64,000 nt of DNA, taken from Aquibacillus halophilus. Lineage in GTDB: Bacteria; Bacillota; Bacilli; Bacillales; Amphibacillaceae. Each line of letters begins with the position of its first letter. Positions within the stretch are counted from its first letter, which is position 1. The stretch covers positions 268,151 to 332,150 of the forward strand of contig NZ_WJNG01000002.1 in NCBI RefSeq assembly GCF_009649745.1, given 5' to 3'. This document shows positions 24,932 through 33,606 of the stretch, one piece after another. The notes below the pieces were generated by a model that was not told the origin of the DNA, made no database searches, and saw only the letters and a program-made list of their open reading frames with translations. Position numbers and translations under genes: made by a program.

Positions 24932-27661
24932 TTGAATATTGAAGAACATCTAATTCTGGTTAAAAAAGAGGATAAGACGGAACAAATACAGTCCTGTGAA
25001 TACGAACAAAAGAAATGGACAATCAAATATCATAATAATAGTAAGGTGTATCAATACAATTATCAAAATGTGGATTGGTTTAAAAATCCTAAATTAATAG
25101 ATCCAACAACTAGCGTGGTGTATGAAAAGAATATACCCATATCTGGGGTTATTAGAATACTAGACTTTGGTCAGCATACGAAGCTCATGTTTAAGACTGG
25201 ATATAAAAGATTGTATCCTAACTTGAGCATTGTGATTGAAGAAACGTGTTTAACCAATCAGAATGCTCATAACTGCTTTGAATACTTAAAAAGACTTGCC
25301 GATCAGGTAAGTATTAAGCTCGAGGGTGATCGTAGCTTCTTGGGTAAGCAGTATAGTATGATCACTAATATTAGTCCAAGAAGCGTTTTATCAGCCTATT
25401 TAGAGAGAAAACCTTTACGAAGGGAAACGAAGCAATCACAGGTTATTTTTCCATTTGGATTCAATTTAAGTCAAAAAGCAGCAGCCGAGAAAGCAATGCT
25501 CGAACAAATGAGTGTCATCGAAGGACCACCAGGTACAGGGAAAACCCAGACGATCCTGAATATCATTTCAAATGCAGTCATACAGGGGAAAACAGTTGCC
25601 ATTGTGTCTAATAATAACTCAGCAACAGCTAACGTTTTAGAAAAATTGCAGAAGTATGAAGTTGATTTTATGGCAGCTTATTTAGGTAATAATGAAAACA
25701 AAGCAAAGTTCTTTGCTGAACAAAATGAAAACTATCCAAACATGGATAGCTGGACACTATCTGAATCAGATGCCGAGTCTATAAAAAATAACCTAAGTTC
25801 ATCACGACATGAATTAGATAAAATGCTTGAATATAAAAATGAATCGGCTTTACTAAAACATGAATTATCTGAGATTAAAACAGAGAATAAGTATTTTAAT
25901 AACTACTATTCTGATTCTAAATTTGAAGATCTGCAAATGGGTACCTTTTTTTCATTTAAAGCTGATCGGATATTAAAAGTACTAATGGAGTATAAACGAG
26001 CTGTTGAAAGAGGAAAAGTTACTTTAAGAAATAAATTATATAACCTTTTTGTTTACGGAATATATAGTTTTAAGATTTATAAGTATCCACCTGAAATCAT
26101 TGTTTCTTACTTACAGAAAACCTATTATGATGCAAAAATGAACGAACTCCAAAAACAAATTGGAGAGTTAGACAAGAAACTGGAGAACTTCAACTTTGAT
26201 AAGGCAATGGAAAACTATAGCTTCGAATCTATGAGGTTGTTTAAGGCTAAATTAGTAAATCGGTATGATAGTGGTGGAAATAGGACTGCATTTAATAATG
26301 ATGTTCTTTGGAAGGATTTCGACCGTTTTATAAAGGAATATCCTGTCATCCTAAGTACGACTCACTCGTTGCGGAATTGTGCTGCTATAAATTATCTGTT
26401 TGATTATGTATTAATTGATGAAGCTTCACAAGTCGATATAGTAACAGGTGCCTTGGCGTTGTCATGCGCTAAAAATGCAGTCATTGTTGGCGACTTAAAA
26501 CAGCTTCCCAATGTAGTGCCAACAGAGGTTGCAACTATTGCCAATGGAATCTATGAGTCTTTCGAATTAGACCAAGCTTATCATTATTCAGATCATAGCT
26601 TACTATCTTCTATAATAAGCTTGTATGAGGATATTCCCAAAACACTTTTGCGAGAACACTACCGATGTCATCCTAAAATTATTGGTTTTTGCAATCAAAA
26701 ATTCTACAACAACGAGCTTATTGTCCTAACAGATGAAAACGAAGAAGATAAACCACTGATTCTATATAAGACCACTAGAGGAAATCATGCCAGAGGGAAG
26801 TTTAATCAAAGACAAATAGATGCTGTCTTTGAAGAGATTATTCCTGAACAAAAAATTAATGCTGGTAAACAATCGGTAGGAATTATTTCGCCGTACCGCT
26901 TACAGGCAGACGAACTCCAGAAGACGATAGGAAATCAAGATTTAGAGGCAGATACTGTTCATAAGTACCAAGGCCGGGAAAAAGAAATTATTATTATCAC
27001 TACTGTTGCGAATAGGGTTGAAGCAAATGACTTTGTTGATGATCCCAACCTTATTAATGTAGCTGTCTCGCGTGCAGTAGATAAGCTTGTTGTTGTAGTA
27101 GCTGAGGGCAGTGAAAATTGGCAAGGGACAAATATTGGTGATTTAGTAAGATATATTAACTATAACAATTTTGAAGTAATTGAGAGTAGCGTGTACTCGG
27201 TGTTTGACCTACTTTATAGTAGTTATTCGGAAAAATTACTAGAAGTAATGAAAAATAGTAAGCAAGTATCTACGTATCATTCGGAAAACCTGATGAATGC
27301 CGTGATAGAAAAAGTACTTGGCGAGTCAGTATTCCAAAGTCTTGACCATCTTCTACATCAGCCTCTAAGAATGCTGATTAAGGATCCAGTTAAACTTAGT
27401 GAGGAAGATCGAAAGTATGCGATGAACATTTTAACCCACACAGATTTCGTCATTTTTAGTAAATTGGATAAAATGCCTGTTTTAGTAGTTGAAGTGGACG
27501 GCCATGCATATCACGCAGATAATCCAGTCCAGCTTAAGCGGGATGAGATGAAAGATAGGATTTTAAACAAATACGGTATCCCAATTATTCGAATGAAAAC
27601 CACTGAGAGTGGAGAAGAACAAAGGTTAAGAAATAAATTAGAGGAATTGCTAGGATTGTAA
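24932..27661 (+). CDS. SF1 (Upf1-like) helicase with C-terminal DUF2726 nuclease domain
   Basis: About 909 residues. N-terminal beta-rich region (1-170), then a superfamily 1B helicase: Walker A VIEGPPGTGKTQ near residue 196, motif II LIDEASQVD near 494, LREHYRCHPKI near 573, and HKYQGREKEIIIITT plus NVAVSRAVDKLVVV as motifs V and VI. A helical insertion of about 170 residues sits between motifs I and II. The last 110 residues are a PD-(D/E)XK-type DUF2726 domain (FVIF...VLVVEVDGHAYH, KDRILNKYGIPIIRMKT). Such helicase-nuclease fusions are typical of single-gene or two-gene phage defence. TTG 24932 has GAGGTGG 8 bases upstream and is preferred to GTG 24920. Confidence 0.85.
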   Translation: MNIEEHLILVKKEDKTEQIQSCEYEQKKWTIKYHNNSKVYQYNYQNVDWFKNPKLIDPTTSVVYEKNIPISGVIRILDFGQHTKLMFKTGYKRLYPNLSIVIEETCLTNQNAHNCFEYLKRLADQVSIKLEGDRSFLGKQYSMITNISPRSVLSAYLERKPLRRETKQSQVIFPFGFNLSQKAAAEKAMLEQMSVIEGPPGTGKTQTILNIISNAVIQGKTVAIVSNNNSATANVLEKLQKYEVDFMAAYLGNNENKAKFFAEQNENYPNMDSWTLSESDAESIKNNLSSSRHELDKMLEYKNESALLKHELSEIKTENKYFNNYYSDSKFEDLQMGTFFSFKADRILKVLMEYKRAVERGKVTLRNKLYNLFVYGIYSFKIYKYPPEIIVSYLQKTYYDAKMNELQKQIGELDKKLENFNFDKAMENYSFESMRLFKAKLVNRYDSGGNRTAFNNDVLWKDFDRFIKEYPVILSTTHSLRNCAAINYLFDYVLIDEASQVDIVTGALALSCAKNAVIVGDLKQLPNVVPTEVATIANGIYESFELDQAYHYSDHSLLSSIISLYEDIPKTLLREHYRCHPKIIGFCNQKFYNNELIVLTDENEEDKPLILYKTTRGNHARGKFNQRQIDAVFEEIIPEQKINAGKQSVGIISPYRLQADELQKTIGNQDLEADTVHKYQGREKEIIIITTVANRVEANDFVDDPNLINVAVSRAVDKLVVVVAEGSENWQGTNIGDLVRYINYNNFEVIESSVYSVFDLLYSSYSEKLLEVMKNSKQVSTYHSENLMNAVIEKVLGESVFQSLDHLLHQPLRMLIKDPVKLSEEDRKYAMNILTHTDFVIFSKLDKMPVLVVEVDGHAYHADNPVQLKRDEMKDRILNKYGIPIIRMKTTESGEEQRLRNKLEELLGL

Positions 27662-27671
27662 AAGTTAGATG

Positions 27672-27757
27672 AAGTAGGGGATGGTTTTGTGTGCTTCCAT
27701 GCTTGGATGTATTAGTTTGGTAGTAATAGATGAGTTAGAAACGAAAGCACCGCCACA
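27672..27757. repeat. Decayed REP-like element, subtype A
   Basis: GGGGATGGTTTTGTGTGCTTCCATG...GAAACGAAAGCACCGCCAC. Both arms carry several substitutions compared with the copies at 2236 and 2983, but the order and the interior (TATTAGTTTGGTAGTAATAGATG) are kept. Confidence 0.6.
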
Positions 27758-28033
27758 TAATTATGGGTATGCAGGAGTAGAATTAGTAGTAATTATTTCA
27801 ATTTAAGAGTTTTATCTGGACTATATAACATTGAACTAAGTTGTTAGTAGTGAGAAGTGCAAAAAAATGATATTAAATCTAATGAAGATATTTGAAGGTA
27901 TGCGTCAAAAACTATCATACTTTTAATCTTACAGTAGAGGCTTATCAGTATTCAACTGGGTTAGTCGCATTGGGTAATATTTTTGACAAAGGATGAGGAT
28001 GGCAGGTACAAACTTAGATGCCTTAAAAGTAAT

Positions 28034-28226
28034 AAATGTCAGTAATAATTTAATAATAGTGATTTCAGGGTCAGATACCGTTTGCGATATGGTATCTGAC
28101 CCTTAGTATTTCTTGCTAAATAACTAAGAAAATTAAAATACTCACGTATATAATTACAGGGAAGTGTTGAATTATGGCGAATAATGACTAAGTGTACCTT
28201 TGTTACAATAAATAACATTTTCTGTT
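28034..28226. repeat. 193-bp intergenic segment, second copy
   Basis: Ungapped match to 21638-21830 with both hairpin arms (AGGGTCAGATACC and GGTATCTGACCCT) kept exactly while the loop differs by one base. It has the same orientation as the first copy. Confidence 0.85.
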
Positions 28227-28269
28227 TAGGTTATGATTACATTTAACTATTTAAACTTCGGTATTCAAA

Positions 28270-28405
28270 AAAATATTCAAAGTTTGTATAGCAGTAATTA
28301 ATACTAGGTACTATCTATGATTATTAAACTATTAATACTGTCAATAATTCTTTGTAGTTCCATTCTTCTATCTTTGATCCATTGCATATTGTTTTCCTCC
28401 CATAC
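28270..28405 (-). pseudogene. Inverted, internally deleted copy of the gene at 21901
   Basis: The minus strand of 28328-28405 matches 21883-21960 without gaps, including the ribosome site GGGAGGAAAAC and the first codons (MQWIKDRRMELQRIIDSINS). It then jumps to sequence equal to about 22446-22500, so some 485 bases are missing. What remains is the start and the downstream spacer joined together. Confidence 0.8.
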
Positions 28406-28689
28406 AAATATAAGGATGGAGTGATTTTAGTTAAATGAAGATTTAAGTAATACTGAGATAATCAAGGGTAACATCGTTAATATATTTGAAAATTGAAAAG
28501 CAGTAACCATCAATCACATGCTGGATTTTTAAAGTTTTGTTTTCTGGAAATTTGTTAAATATTAAACAAAAGTAATAGCACAGGATAAAATAGTCTAGAA
28601 TAAACCGAGAATATTAGAATCGGAAAAAGAAAGATAAAAGCGTCGTTCATCAATACTTGGTACTTATTCCTTTAATTGGAGGTGCCTAT

Positions 28690-28898
28690 TTGGATCAATT
28701 AAGAGTTATTAGCTGGAATATATCTATGAAAGGACCAATTAAAGATAAGATGGATTTCTTCAATCGGTTATAAATGTAACAGACCGACCCACTTTAGTAG
28801 TGTTACAAGGGGTTATAGAAAAGGAAAGAGTATATATAACAGGAGAAAAAAATTTCAACTCATTCATATTCTATCGATTTTAGGACTCCGGGCCTCTT
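28690..28898 (+). pseudogene. Truncated copy of the EEP nuclease gene
   Basis: The sequence from about 28641 to 28900 follows 22507-22786: GTCGTTCATCAATACTTGGTA, the ribosome site TTGGAGG, then TTG and DQLRVISWNISMKGPIKDKMD. A deletion shortly after breaks the frame (CAATCGGTTATAAATG), and the copy ends at the equivalent of residue 78. The Asn of the first motif is kept, but the rest of the active site is absent. Confidence 0.85.
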
Positions 28899-29272
28899 TG
28901 GGCTCCATTTTCACTTACGAAATACAATAATCGAAAAAGGAGAATAATCATGGATTTAAGAAAAGATGCAAAATAGTCAGAAGTCTTATTTTCAAGTTTA
29001 ACTTCCAGTTGGTATGGTTGGTCCGTTATAGCTAGGTATTGCTCATTTTACATCCGAACAACAAGTCTATTAAATATTTACGGGTCAGAGGATGTACATA
29101 AATTAAAATCGATTAGGAGAATCTCTGATAGCAATAGCTTAGCAAGTAAATTCTTAAGGAATTTTCACTTAAATGAGAGGTTTATGGTGGAGGAGGTGCG
29201 GGCAAAGGAGGGGAAGGTGAAACAGACAATTTACGGGTGTGAAAAGCTTATTTTCATATAACTTATGGCTAT

Positions 29273-29301
29273 TTGACGCTTTGAAGCTAAAAGTATATAC
29301 T
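29273..29301 (+). promoter_or_regulatory. Promoter of the LlaJI-type R genes with overlapping dyad
   Basis: TTGACG (29273-29278), 17-base spacer, TATACT (29296-29301). The 12-bp palindrome AAGTATATACTT (29291-29302) covers the -10 box, and TTGAAG (29281) with CTTCAA (29300) forms a wider dyad. This is a likely target for a restriction controller. Confidence 0.65.
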
Positions 29302-29368
29302 TCAAGCATGTTTTACGGGTATACTTGGCTATGGGATGAATTTAGACATATTATAAGGAGACTCGAAT

Positions 29369-30910
29369 ATGGAGTTTACGAAATTAATTAGTAGATCAGA
29401 AGCAAAGTATTATATTAGTAAAGATGATAATATGATTAAACCAGGTGGAGGGGGACAGTCGTCATACAATTTACCTTCCGATTTTCTTGAAGAAGCAATA
29501 AACAAGAATGTACTAAAGCAAGACCAGGACATCGACTATGTGAAAAAAAGTGAAAATGGTGCTGCATATGTACTAACAGAGGAGTATAGTTTTAGATTAG
29601 GTCTAGGTGTCATTTGGTTAATTGGAGAAGAATATAACAATGAAAAAAATAAATTTATTGGGTCTTTAGGTTCCTCTAATAACAAATTCCAGTTATATAA
29701 AGTAGTTTATAATAAGCTGGATAAGGAAGCGTATAGTTGGTTTGTTAAATTATATGATAAAAACTTAGCGGGGAATAAATTACTGTTACATATAGATGTT
29801 ACCAATAAGGTATTAACACTGGATGTGATGTTTAACGGGGTATCAAGCAGTGTGGAGTATAAGCAATTAAAGGCAGAAGACGGTGTGAAAGAACCAACTG
29901 AAGATTACCTTAAAAAATTACCTCACAATAGAATTGTTTTTGGAGCACCAGGAACAGGTAAAAGTTTTACATTAGAAGAAGATAAAGCAGTTTTCGGTGA
30001 TAATTTTGAAAGAGTTACGTTTCATCCTAATTACTCTTACGCACAGTTTGTAGGAACATATAAACCAGTACCAACCAAGGAAATGGTTAACCAAAATGGG
30101 GAAGTTACGGATGCGCAAACCATTACCTATAAATATGTTCCTGGTCCTTTTATGAGAACTTATGTTAAAGCGATAAGAAGTTTAAAAGAGAACGATTCAA
30201 AGTCCTATTTATTACTCATTGAAGAAATTAATAGAGCAAATGTAGCTGCTGTGTTTGGAGATGTATTCCAATTGTTAGATCGAAAAGATGGGGAAAGTGA
30301 ATATGTGATTGAAACAAGTGAAGATATGAGAGTCTATTTAGCTGCAGAATTTAACGGGGAAGAATCACAGTTTACCCGAATTAGAATACCAAAAAATATG
30401 TATATTTGGGCAACGATGAATAGTGCCGACCAAGGTGTATTTCCGATGGATACCGCGTTCAAACGTAGATGGAACTTTGAATATGTTGGAATTAATGAAA
30501 ATGCAGAAAAAATAAAAGATGTTACAGTCAAATTAGGTGTAGATAAACATGAAGTAAATTGGAATAATTTAAGAATGGCAATTAATGATAAGTTATCCAA
30601 TGAATGTAGGGTAAATGAGGATAAATTATTAGGGCCTTACTTCTTGGCAAAAGATGTAATAAGAACAGCTAAAGGTAGCTATTTAGTAGATAATAACAAA
30701 GCGTTTATTAATGCATTTAAGAGCAAGGTATTAATGTATCTTTACGAAGAATTTGGAAAGCAGTATAAACATATATTATTTGAGGGATGTAAAGACTACT
30801 CTAAATATTCTTCGGTGTGTGAGGAATTTGAAAAAGTTGGAGAAGCAATCTTTGGTAGAGATGTAACGTCTAAGTCAGTCGTTGGATCTACGAACGTTGA
30901 TGAAGAGTAG
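29369..30910 (+). CDS. McrB-like AAA+ GTPase, LlaJI R1-type restriction subunit
   Basis: A 513-residue motor subunit of a modification-linked restriction enzyme. The N-terminal 185 residues are an unassigned domain, in LlaJI relatives a site-specific DNA-binding domain. The AAA+ GTPase follows: Walker A VFGAPGTGKSFTL near residue 195, FHPNYSYAQFVGTYKP, Walker B LLLIEEINRANVAAVFGDVFQLLDR near 280, MNSADQG (the McrB-type GTP-recognition MNxxDR/G motif) and FKRRW. It translocates DNA with GTP and activates the next gene's nuclease. AAGGAG stands 9 bases before the ATG. The LlaJI assignment comes from its partners: an R2 nuclease 11 bases downstream and two C5 methylases. Confidence 0.9.
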   Translation: MEFTKLISRSEAKYYISKDDNMIKPGGGGQSSYNLPSDFLEEAINKNVLKQDQDIDYVKKSENGAAYVLTEEYSFRLGLGVIWLIGEEYNNEKNKFIGSLGSSNNKFQLYKVVYNKLDKEAYSWFVKLYDKNLAGNKLLLHIDVTNKVLTLDVMFNGVSSSVEYKQLKAEDGVKEPTEDYLKKLPHNRIVFGAPGTGKSFTLEEDKAVFGDNFERVTFHPNYSYAQFVGTYKPVPTKEMVNQNGEVTDAQTITYKYVPGPFMRTYVKAIRSLKENDSKSYLLLIEEINRANVAAVFGDVFQLLDRKDGESEYVIETSEDMRVYLAAEFNGEESQFTRIRIPKNMYIWATMNSADQGVFPMDTAFKRRWNFEYVGINENAEKIKDVTVKLGVDKHEVNWNNLRMAINDKLSNECRVNEDKLLGPYFLAKDVIRTAKGSYLVDNNKAFINAFKSKVLMYLYEEFGKQYKHILFEGCKDYSKYSSVCEEFEKVGEAIFGRDVTSKSVVGSTNVDEE

Positions 30911-30921
30911 GTGTTTTTGTT

Positions 30922-32412
30922 ATGCATATCGTATCGACGTACATTAGAGAGCAAAAACGATACTCGAAAGATGAACTAAAAGAAATATTTAAGCTAAATG
31001 ACCAGGAAATTAGAAACTTTGTTTTTAAATTAAAGGCTTATGGCGTCTTAAAAATGGTTATTTCTGGTTCTAACCAAAAAGATTTAAGTGATTTGACAGA
31101 TGAAGACATGGAAGTGGTAGATGTCGATGAAGAGGCAGGTCATTATTATTATGTATTTGTTTTCGTAGGGATACTGACAGTCGGTAATATAATTATTAAA
31201 TGCTATCCAAAATATTTGAAGCTTAATCCATCACCATTAGACGAAATGAAGAAAGTACTAAAGGTTATAAACAGGTACAACGCCAAAGAACAAGTCATCA
31301 ATCTTTTTAGTGGGGATGATGAACAAAAAGCCTTTAATTTAATATCGATCATATTATTCCTCATTCATGATTATCATGAAAATGGCGTTTACTCTAATCA
31401 ACAAGATATGATAGAAATTAATGGGGAAGGCGAAATATTATGGGATCCTACCATTAATGAAACTTTTCCGATTATCATTAACAATCGTCCATTTTATACT
31501 GAGCTACATTCCAGAAATGTGGTGAGCAATGAAGTGGATTATTTCACTAGACTGCATAAATATATCATTACTGAATGCTCGAGGAAATTAAAGGCGGGAG
31601 ATTTATTAGAAGTTTTTGAATTAGATGAGATTCATATTTCGGAAGAAGACATCGCTGACTTTGGAGATAAAGATTATATTTTATATCGCCTTCAACAAGA
31701 ATTAAATACGCAATTTATTACAAAAAAACAGCGATTATTAAAGACATTATATACGTACATCGCGCATAAGGAGTCTTTTGAAGATAGCTATGGCCTAAGT
31801 GTATATGGAACGAATAGTTTTAACCTGGTATGGGAGAAAGTGTGTGCAGAGGTTTTTGATAATAAGTTAGCAACACCACTAGGACAGTTAAGGTTCCCTA
31901 AAGTGCTAGATCATGATTATCAACATAGACGAAATGAAACATTACTTGAAATTATTGAAAAACCAGCGTGGTATTATGTAGATTCTGATCAATCACGGTA
32001 TCAACATAAAGCAAAAGATACACTAATTCCTGATTTGATCTCATTATACGAGACGAAAAATGGGATGTGCTTTGGCATTTTTGATGCAAAGTATTATGAT
32101 ATCAAATTGAATAAAAAAAGAGTAGAAAGTAATCCTGGTGTCGGTGATGTTACCAAACAATATTTATATCAACTTGCTTATAATCCATTTATAAAGAAGC
32201 ATGGATTTACAAAAATTAAAAATGCTTTTTTAATCCCTTCTGAACATGATGTCGCTCAACTTAATGGAGAAGCGGAAATGGACATGTTAAAGGGGCTATC
32301 AGATCCGCCGTTAAGTAATATATTAGTTGTGAAATTGCCTGCGAGCATACTTTATGATTATTATCTAAGAGGCAAAAAAGTGAATATTACGGAAGAATAT
32401 TCTTTCTTATAG
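30922..32412 (+). CDS. LlaJI R2/McrC-like restriction endonuclease subunit
   Basis: A 496-residue protein of the RE_LlaJI type. It opens with a winged-helix-like domain (YSKDELKEIFKLNDQEIRNFVFKLKAYGVLK), has an McrC-like middle, and ends with a PD-(D/E)XK nuclease: LIPDLISLYETKNGMCFGIFDAKYYD (the PD...DAK core near residues 372-395) followed by TKQYLYQLAY with the helical Gln. It cuts DNA when the McrB-like GTPase brings it to unmodified target sites. The short gap after R1, with AGGTG in the stop region of that gene, indicates translational coupling. A strong terminator closes the pair. Confidence 0.9.
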   Translation: MHIVSTYIREQKRYSKDELKEIFKLNDQEIRNFVFKLKAYGVLKMVISGSNQKDLSDLTDEDMEVVDVDEEAGHYYYVFVFVGILTVGNIIIKCYPKYLKLNPSPLDEMKKVLKVINRYNAKEQVINLFSGDDEQKAFNLISIILFLIHDYHENGVYSNQQDMIEINGEGEILWDPTINETFPIIINNRPFYTELHSRNVVSNEVDYFTRLHKYIITECSRKLKAGDLLEVFELDEIHISEEDIADFGDKDYILYRLQQELNTQFITKKQRLLKTLYTYIAHKESFEDSYGLSVYGTNSFNLVWEKVCAEVFDNKLATPLGQLRFPKVLDHDYQHRRNETLLEIIEKPAWYYVDSDQSRYQHKAKDTLIPDLISLYETKNGMCFGIFDAKYYDIKLNKKRVESNPGVGDVTKQYLYQLAYNPFIKKHGFTKIKNAFLIPSEHDVAQLNGEAEMDMLKGLSDPPLSNILVVKLPASILYDYYLRGKKVNITEEYSFL

Positions 32413-32424
32413 GATTCGTAAAAG

Positions 32425-32463
32425 AGGCTATCCTAACCTTTACGCATTTGGGATAGCCTTTTT
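32425..32463 (+). terminator. Terminator of the R1-R2 operon
   Basis: AGGCTATCC / GGATAGCCT, 17-base loop, then TTTTT. It separates restriction from methylation genes. Confidence 0.85.
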
Positions 32464-32614
32464 CTATGTATAAAAATTCAACGAACTTGATCGATTCCTC
32501 AGGCGAGAAATCACCTCTATCTTACCCCTAGATAAATTCGGGAATTCAATGACTTCGTGATAGCCAAATATAATTCGATTATGCTATAATAGGAACAAGT
32601 GTTCTGAGTTAATT

Positions 32615-32824
32615 TCATCTATCTTGCAAAGGACCATAAAATAATAGGTTTCCATTGATATCAGACTCTTCGATATGCGTTGTTTCGCAATCTGAATTCG
32701 TACATAGAAAATAAGTTAAGATAAAAGAGTGGATGGACACATTGTGATTTACATCCTCTGCATTGTCATTTATCATCATCAACAGTTGATCATTACAATA
32801 GTAACAGTGATAATTTTTCATCAT
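32615..32824 (-). CDS. Small zinc-ribbon-like protein inside the restriction locus
   Basis: A 69-residue protein on the strand opposite to all of its neighbours. It begins MMKNYHCYYCNDQLLMM with a CxxC pair and has a second pair CTNSDC, which together could bind one zinc. The ribosome site is excellent (AGGAGG, 6 bases before the ATG on the minus strand), which is the main reason to accept it. It lies between the R2 terminator and the methylase operon. I do not recognise the family; similar small Cys-rich proteins exist as orphan genes in bacilli. Confidence 0.6.
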   Translation of the reverse strand: MMKNYHCYYCNDQLLMMINDNAEDVNHNVSIHSFILTYFLCTNSDCETTHIEESDINGNLLFYGPLQDR

Positions 32825-32944
32825 AAGATTCCTCCTATTCCAACATTCGTATGTAGATATCTATGTACGAGGGTGATCAGATATTACAGGCGGAAACTTA
32901 TAGAAATACCAGTGTGATAAGATGCGACAAAAAGGGCCAAAATA

Positions 32945-32973
32945 TTGAATAAAAATAGATAAAAGATTATAAT
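32945..32973 (+). promoter_or_regulatory. Sigma-A promoter of the methylase operon
   Basis: TTGAAT (32945-32950), 17-base spacer, perfect TATAAT (32968-32973). Transcription would start near 32980, about 50 bases before the ATG of the recombinase-like gene. A strong, apparently unregulated promoter suits methylation before restriction. Confidence 0.75.
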
Positions 32974-33032
32974 AAAATGCAGCACAATCTATTAAAAGTG
33001 GTATTAAGTTGTATTATATTGAGGTGTGCGAT

Positions 33033-33575
33033 ATGGAGAAGGTAGAACCAATACGCAATATATGCGATATAGATAAAATTAAATCACACCTTAGAGGATC
33101 TAACAAGAGAAACTACCTATTATTTGTGATTGGGATTAACACAGGTATGAAGTCAAATAAGATGCTCACCTTAAAGTTTAAAGATGTGATGGATCATAAT
33201 TATACCATTAAAGAACACATAGATCTTGATGGTTCTATTTATTTTGTTAATGAATCTATAAATCTGGCAATCACAGATTTTGGGCTTAAAAGGAAAATCG
33301 ATTTAGATTCTTATTTATTTGAAAGTCAAAAATCGAAAGTTCCAATCAATCGTTCGCATTTATATAAGATATTAAATAAAACAGTTCATGAATGTGGTAT
33401 TGATGTGCATATTGGAAACGAGACATTAAGAAAAACCTTTGGATATCATTATTACCATAAAACAGGTGATGTTCAGTATTTAAAAGATATATATAATAAG
33501 ACTTCGAAAAAAGCTATATTTGACTATTTATGCATAGAATCAGAATCGCTTCAAATCAAGGAATTTCAATTATAG
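33033..33575 (+). CDS. Tyrosine-recombinase-like protein without a full active site
   Basis: A 180-residue protein matching the catalytic domain of phage-type integrases: LLFVIGINTGMKSNKMLTLKFKDV (box I), then IGNETLRKTFGYHYYHKTGDV (box II) and KKAIFDYLCIE. The box I Arg (normally TGLRxSE) is Lys here, and the first His of HxLR is Glu; the second Arg, the GYH His and a possible Tyr remain. The arm-binding and core-binding domains are absent. It is thus unlikely to recombine DNA but may still bind it. ATG 33033 has GAGGTG 6 bases upstream. It begins the methylase operon, 31 bases before the first methylase. Confidence 0.78.
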   Translation: MEKVEPIRNICDIDKIKSHLRGSNKRNYLLFVIGINTGMKSNKMLTLKFKDVMDHNYTIKEHIDLDGSIYFVNESINLAITDFGLKRKIDLDSYLFESQKSKVPINRSHLYKILNKTVHECGIDVHIGNETLRKTFGYHYYHKTGDVQYLKDIYNKTSKKAIFDYLCIESESLQIKEFQL

Positions 33576-33606
33576 AAATATACTATAGCAGTAGAAGGAG
33601 AACAAT

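Larger units (their letters stand above)
27758..29272. other. 1.5 kb of rearranged and decayed DNA
   Basis: No intact gene. The recognisable parts are the second copy of the 193-bp segment (28034-28226), an inverted and internally deleted copy of the gene at 21901 (28270-28405), a decayed copy of the EEP gene (28690-28898), and an open frame without start at about 29050-29261 (reads LLNIYGSEDVHKLKSIRR) that I cannot identify. Confidence 0.7.

Noticed and set aside
29050-29261. Open frame of about 70 codons before the restriction genes
   Set aside because: There is no start codon with a ribosome site and I could not recognise the protein; kept only as part of the decayed region.
32729-32917. 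Plus-strand frame opposite the zinc-ribbon gene
   Set aside because: No ribosome site and a hydrophobic, biased composition; the minus-strand gene has an AGGAGG and Cys pairs.
33033-33575. Interpretation as an integrase that moved the defence island
   Set aside because: Key catalytic residues are replaced and the DNA-arm domains are missing; no attachment-site repeats were found around the island by eye.
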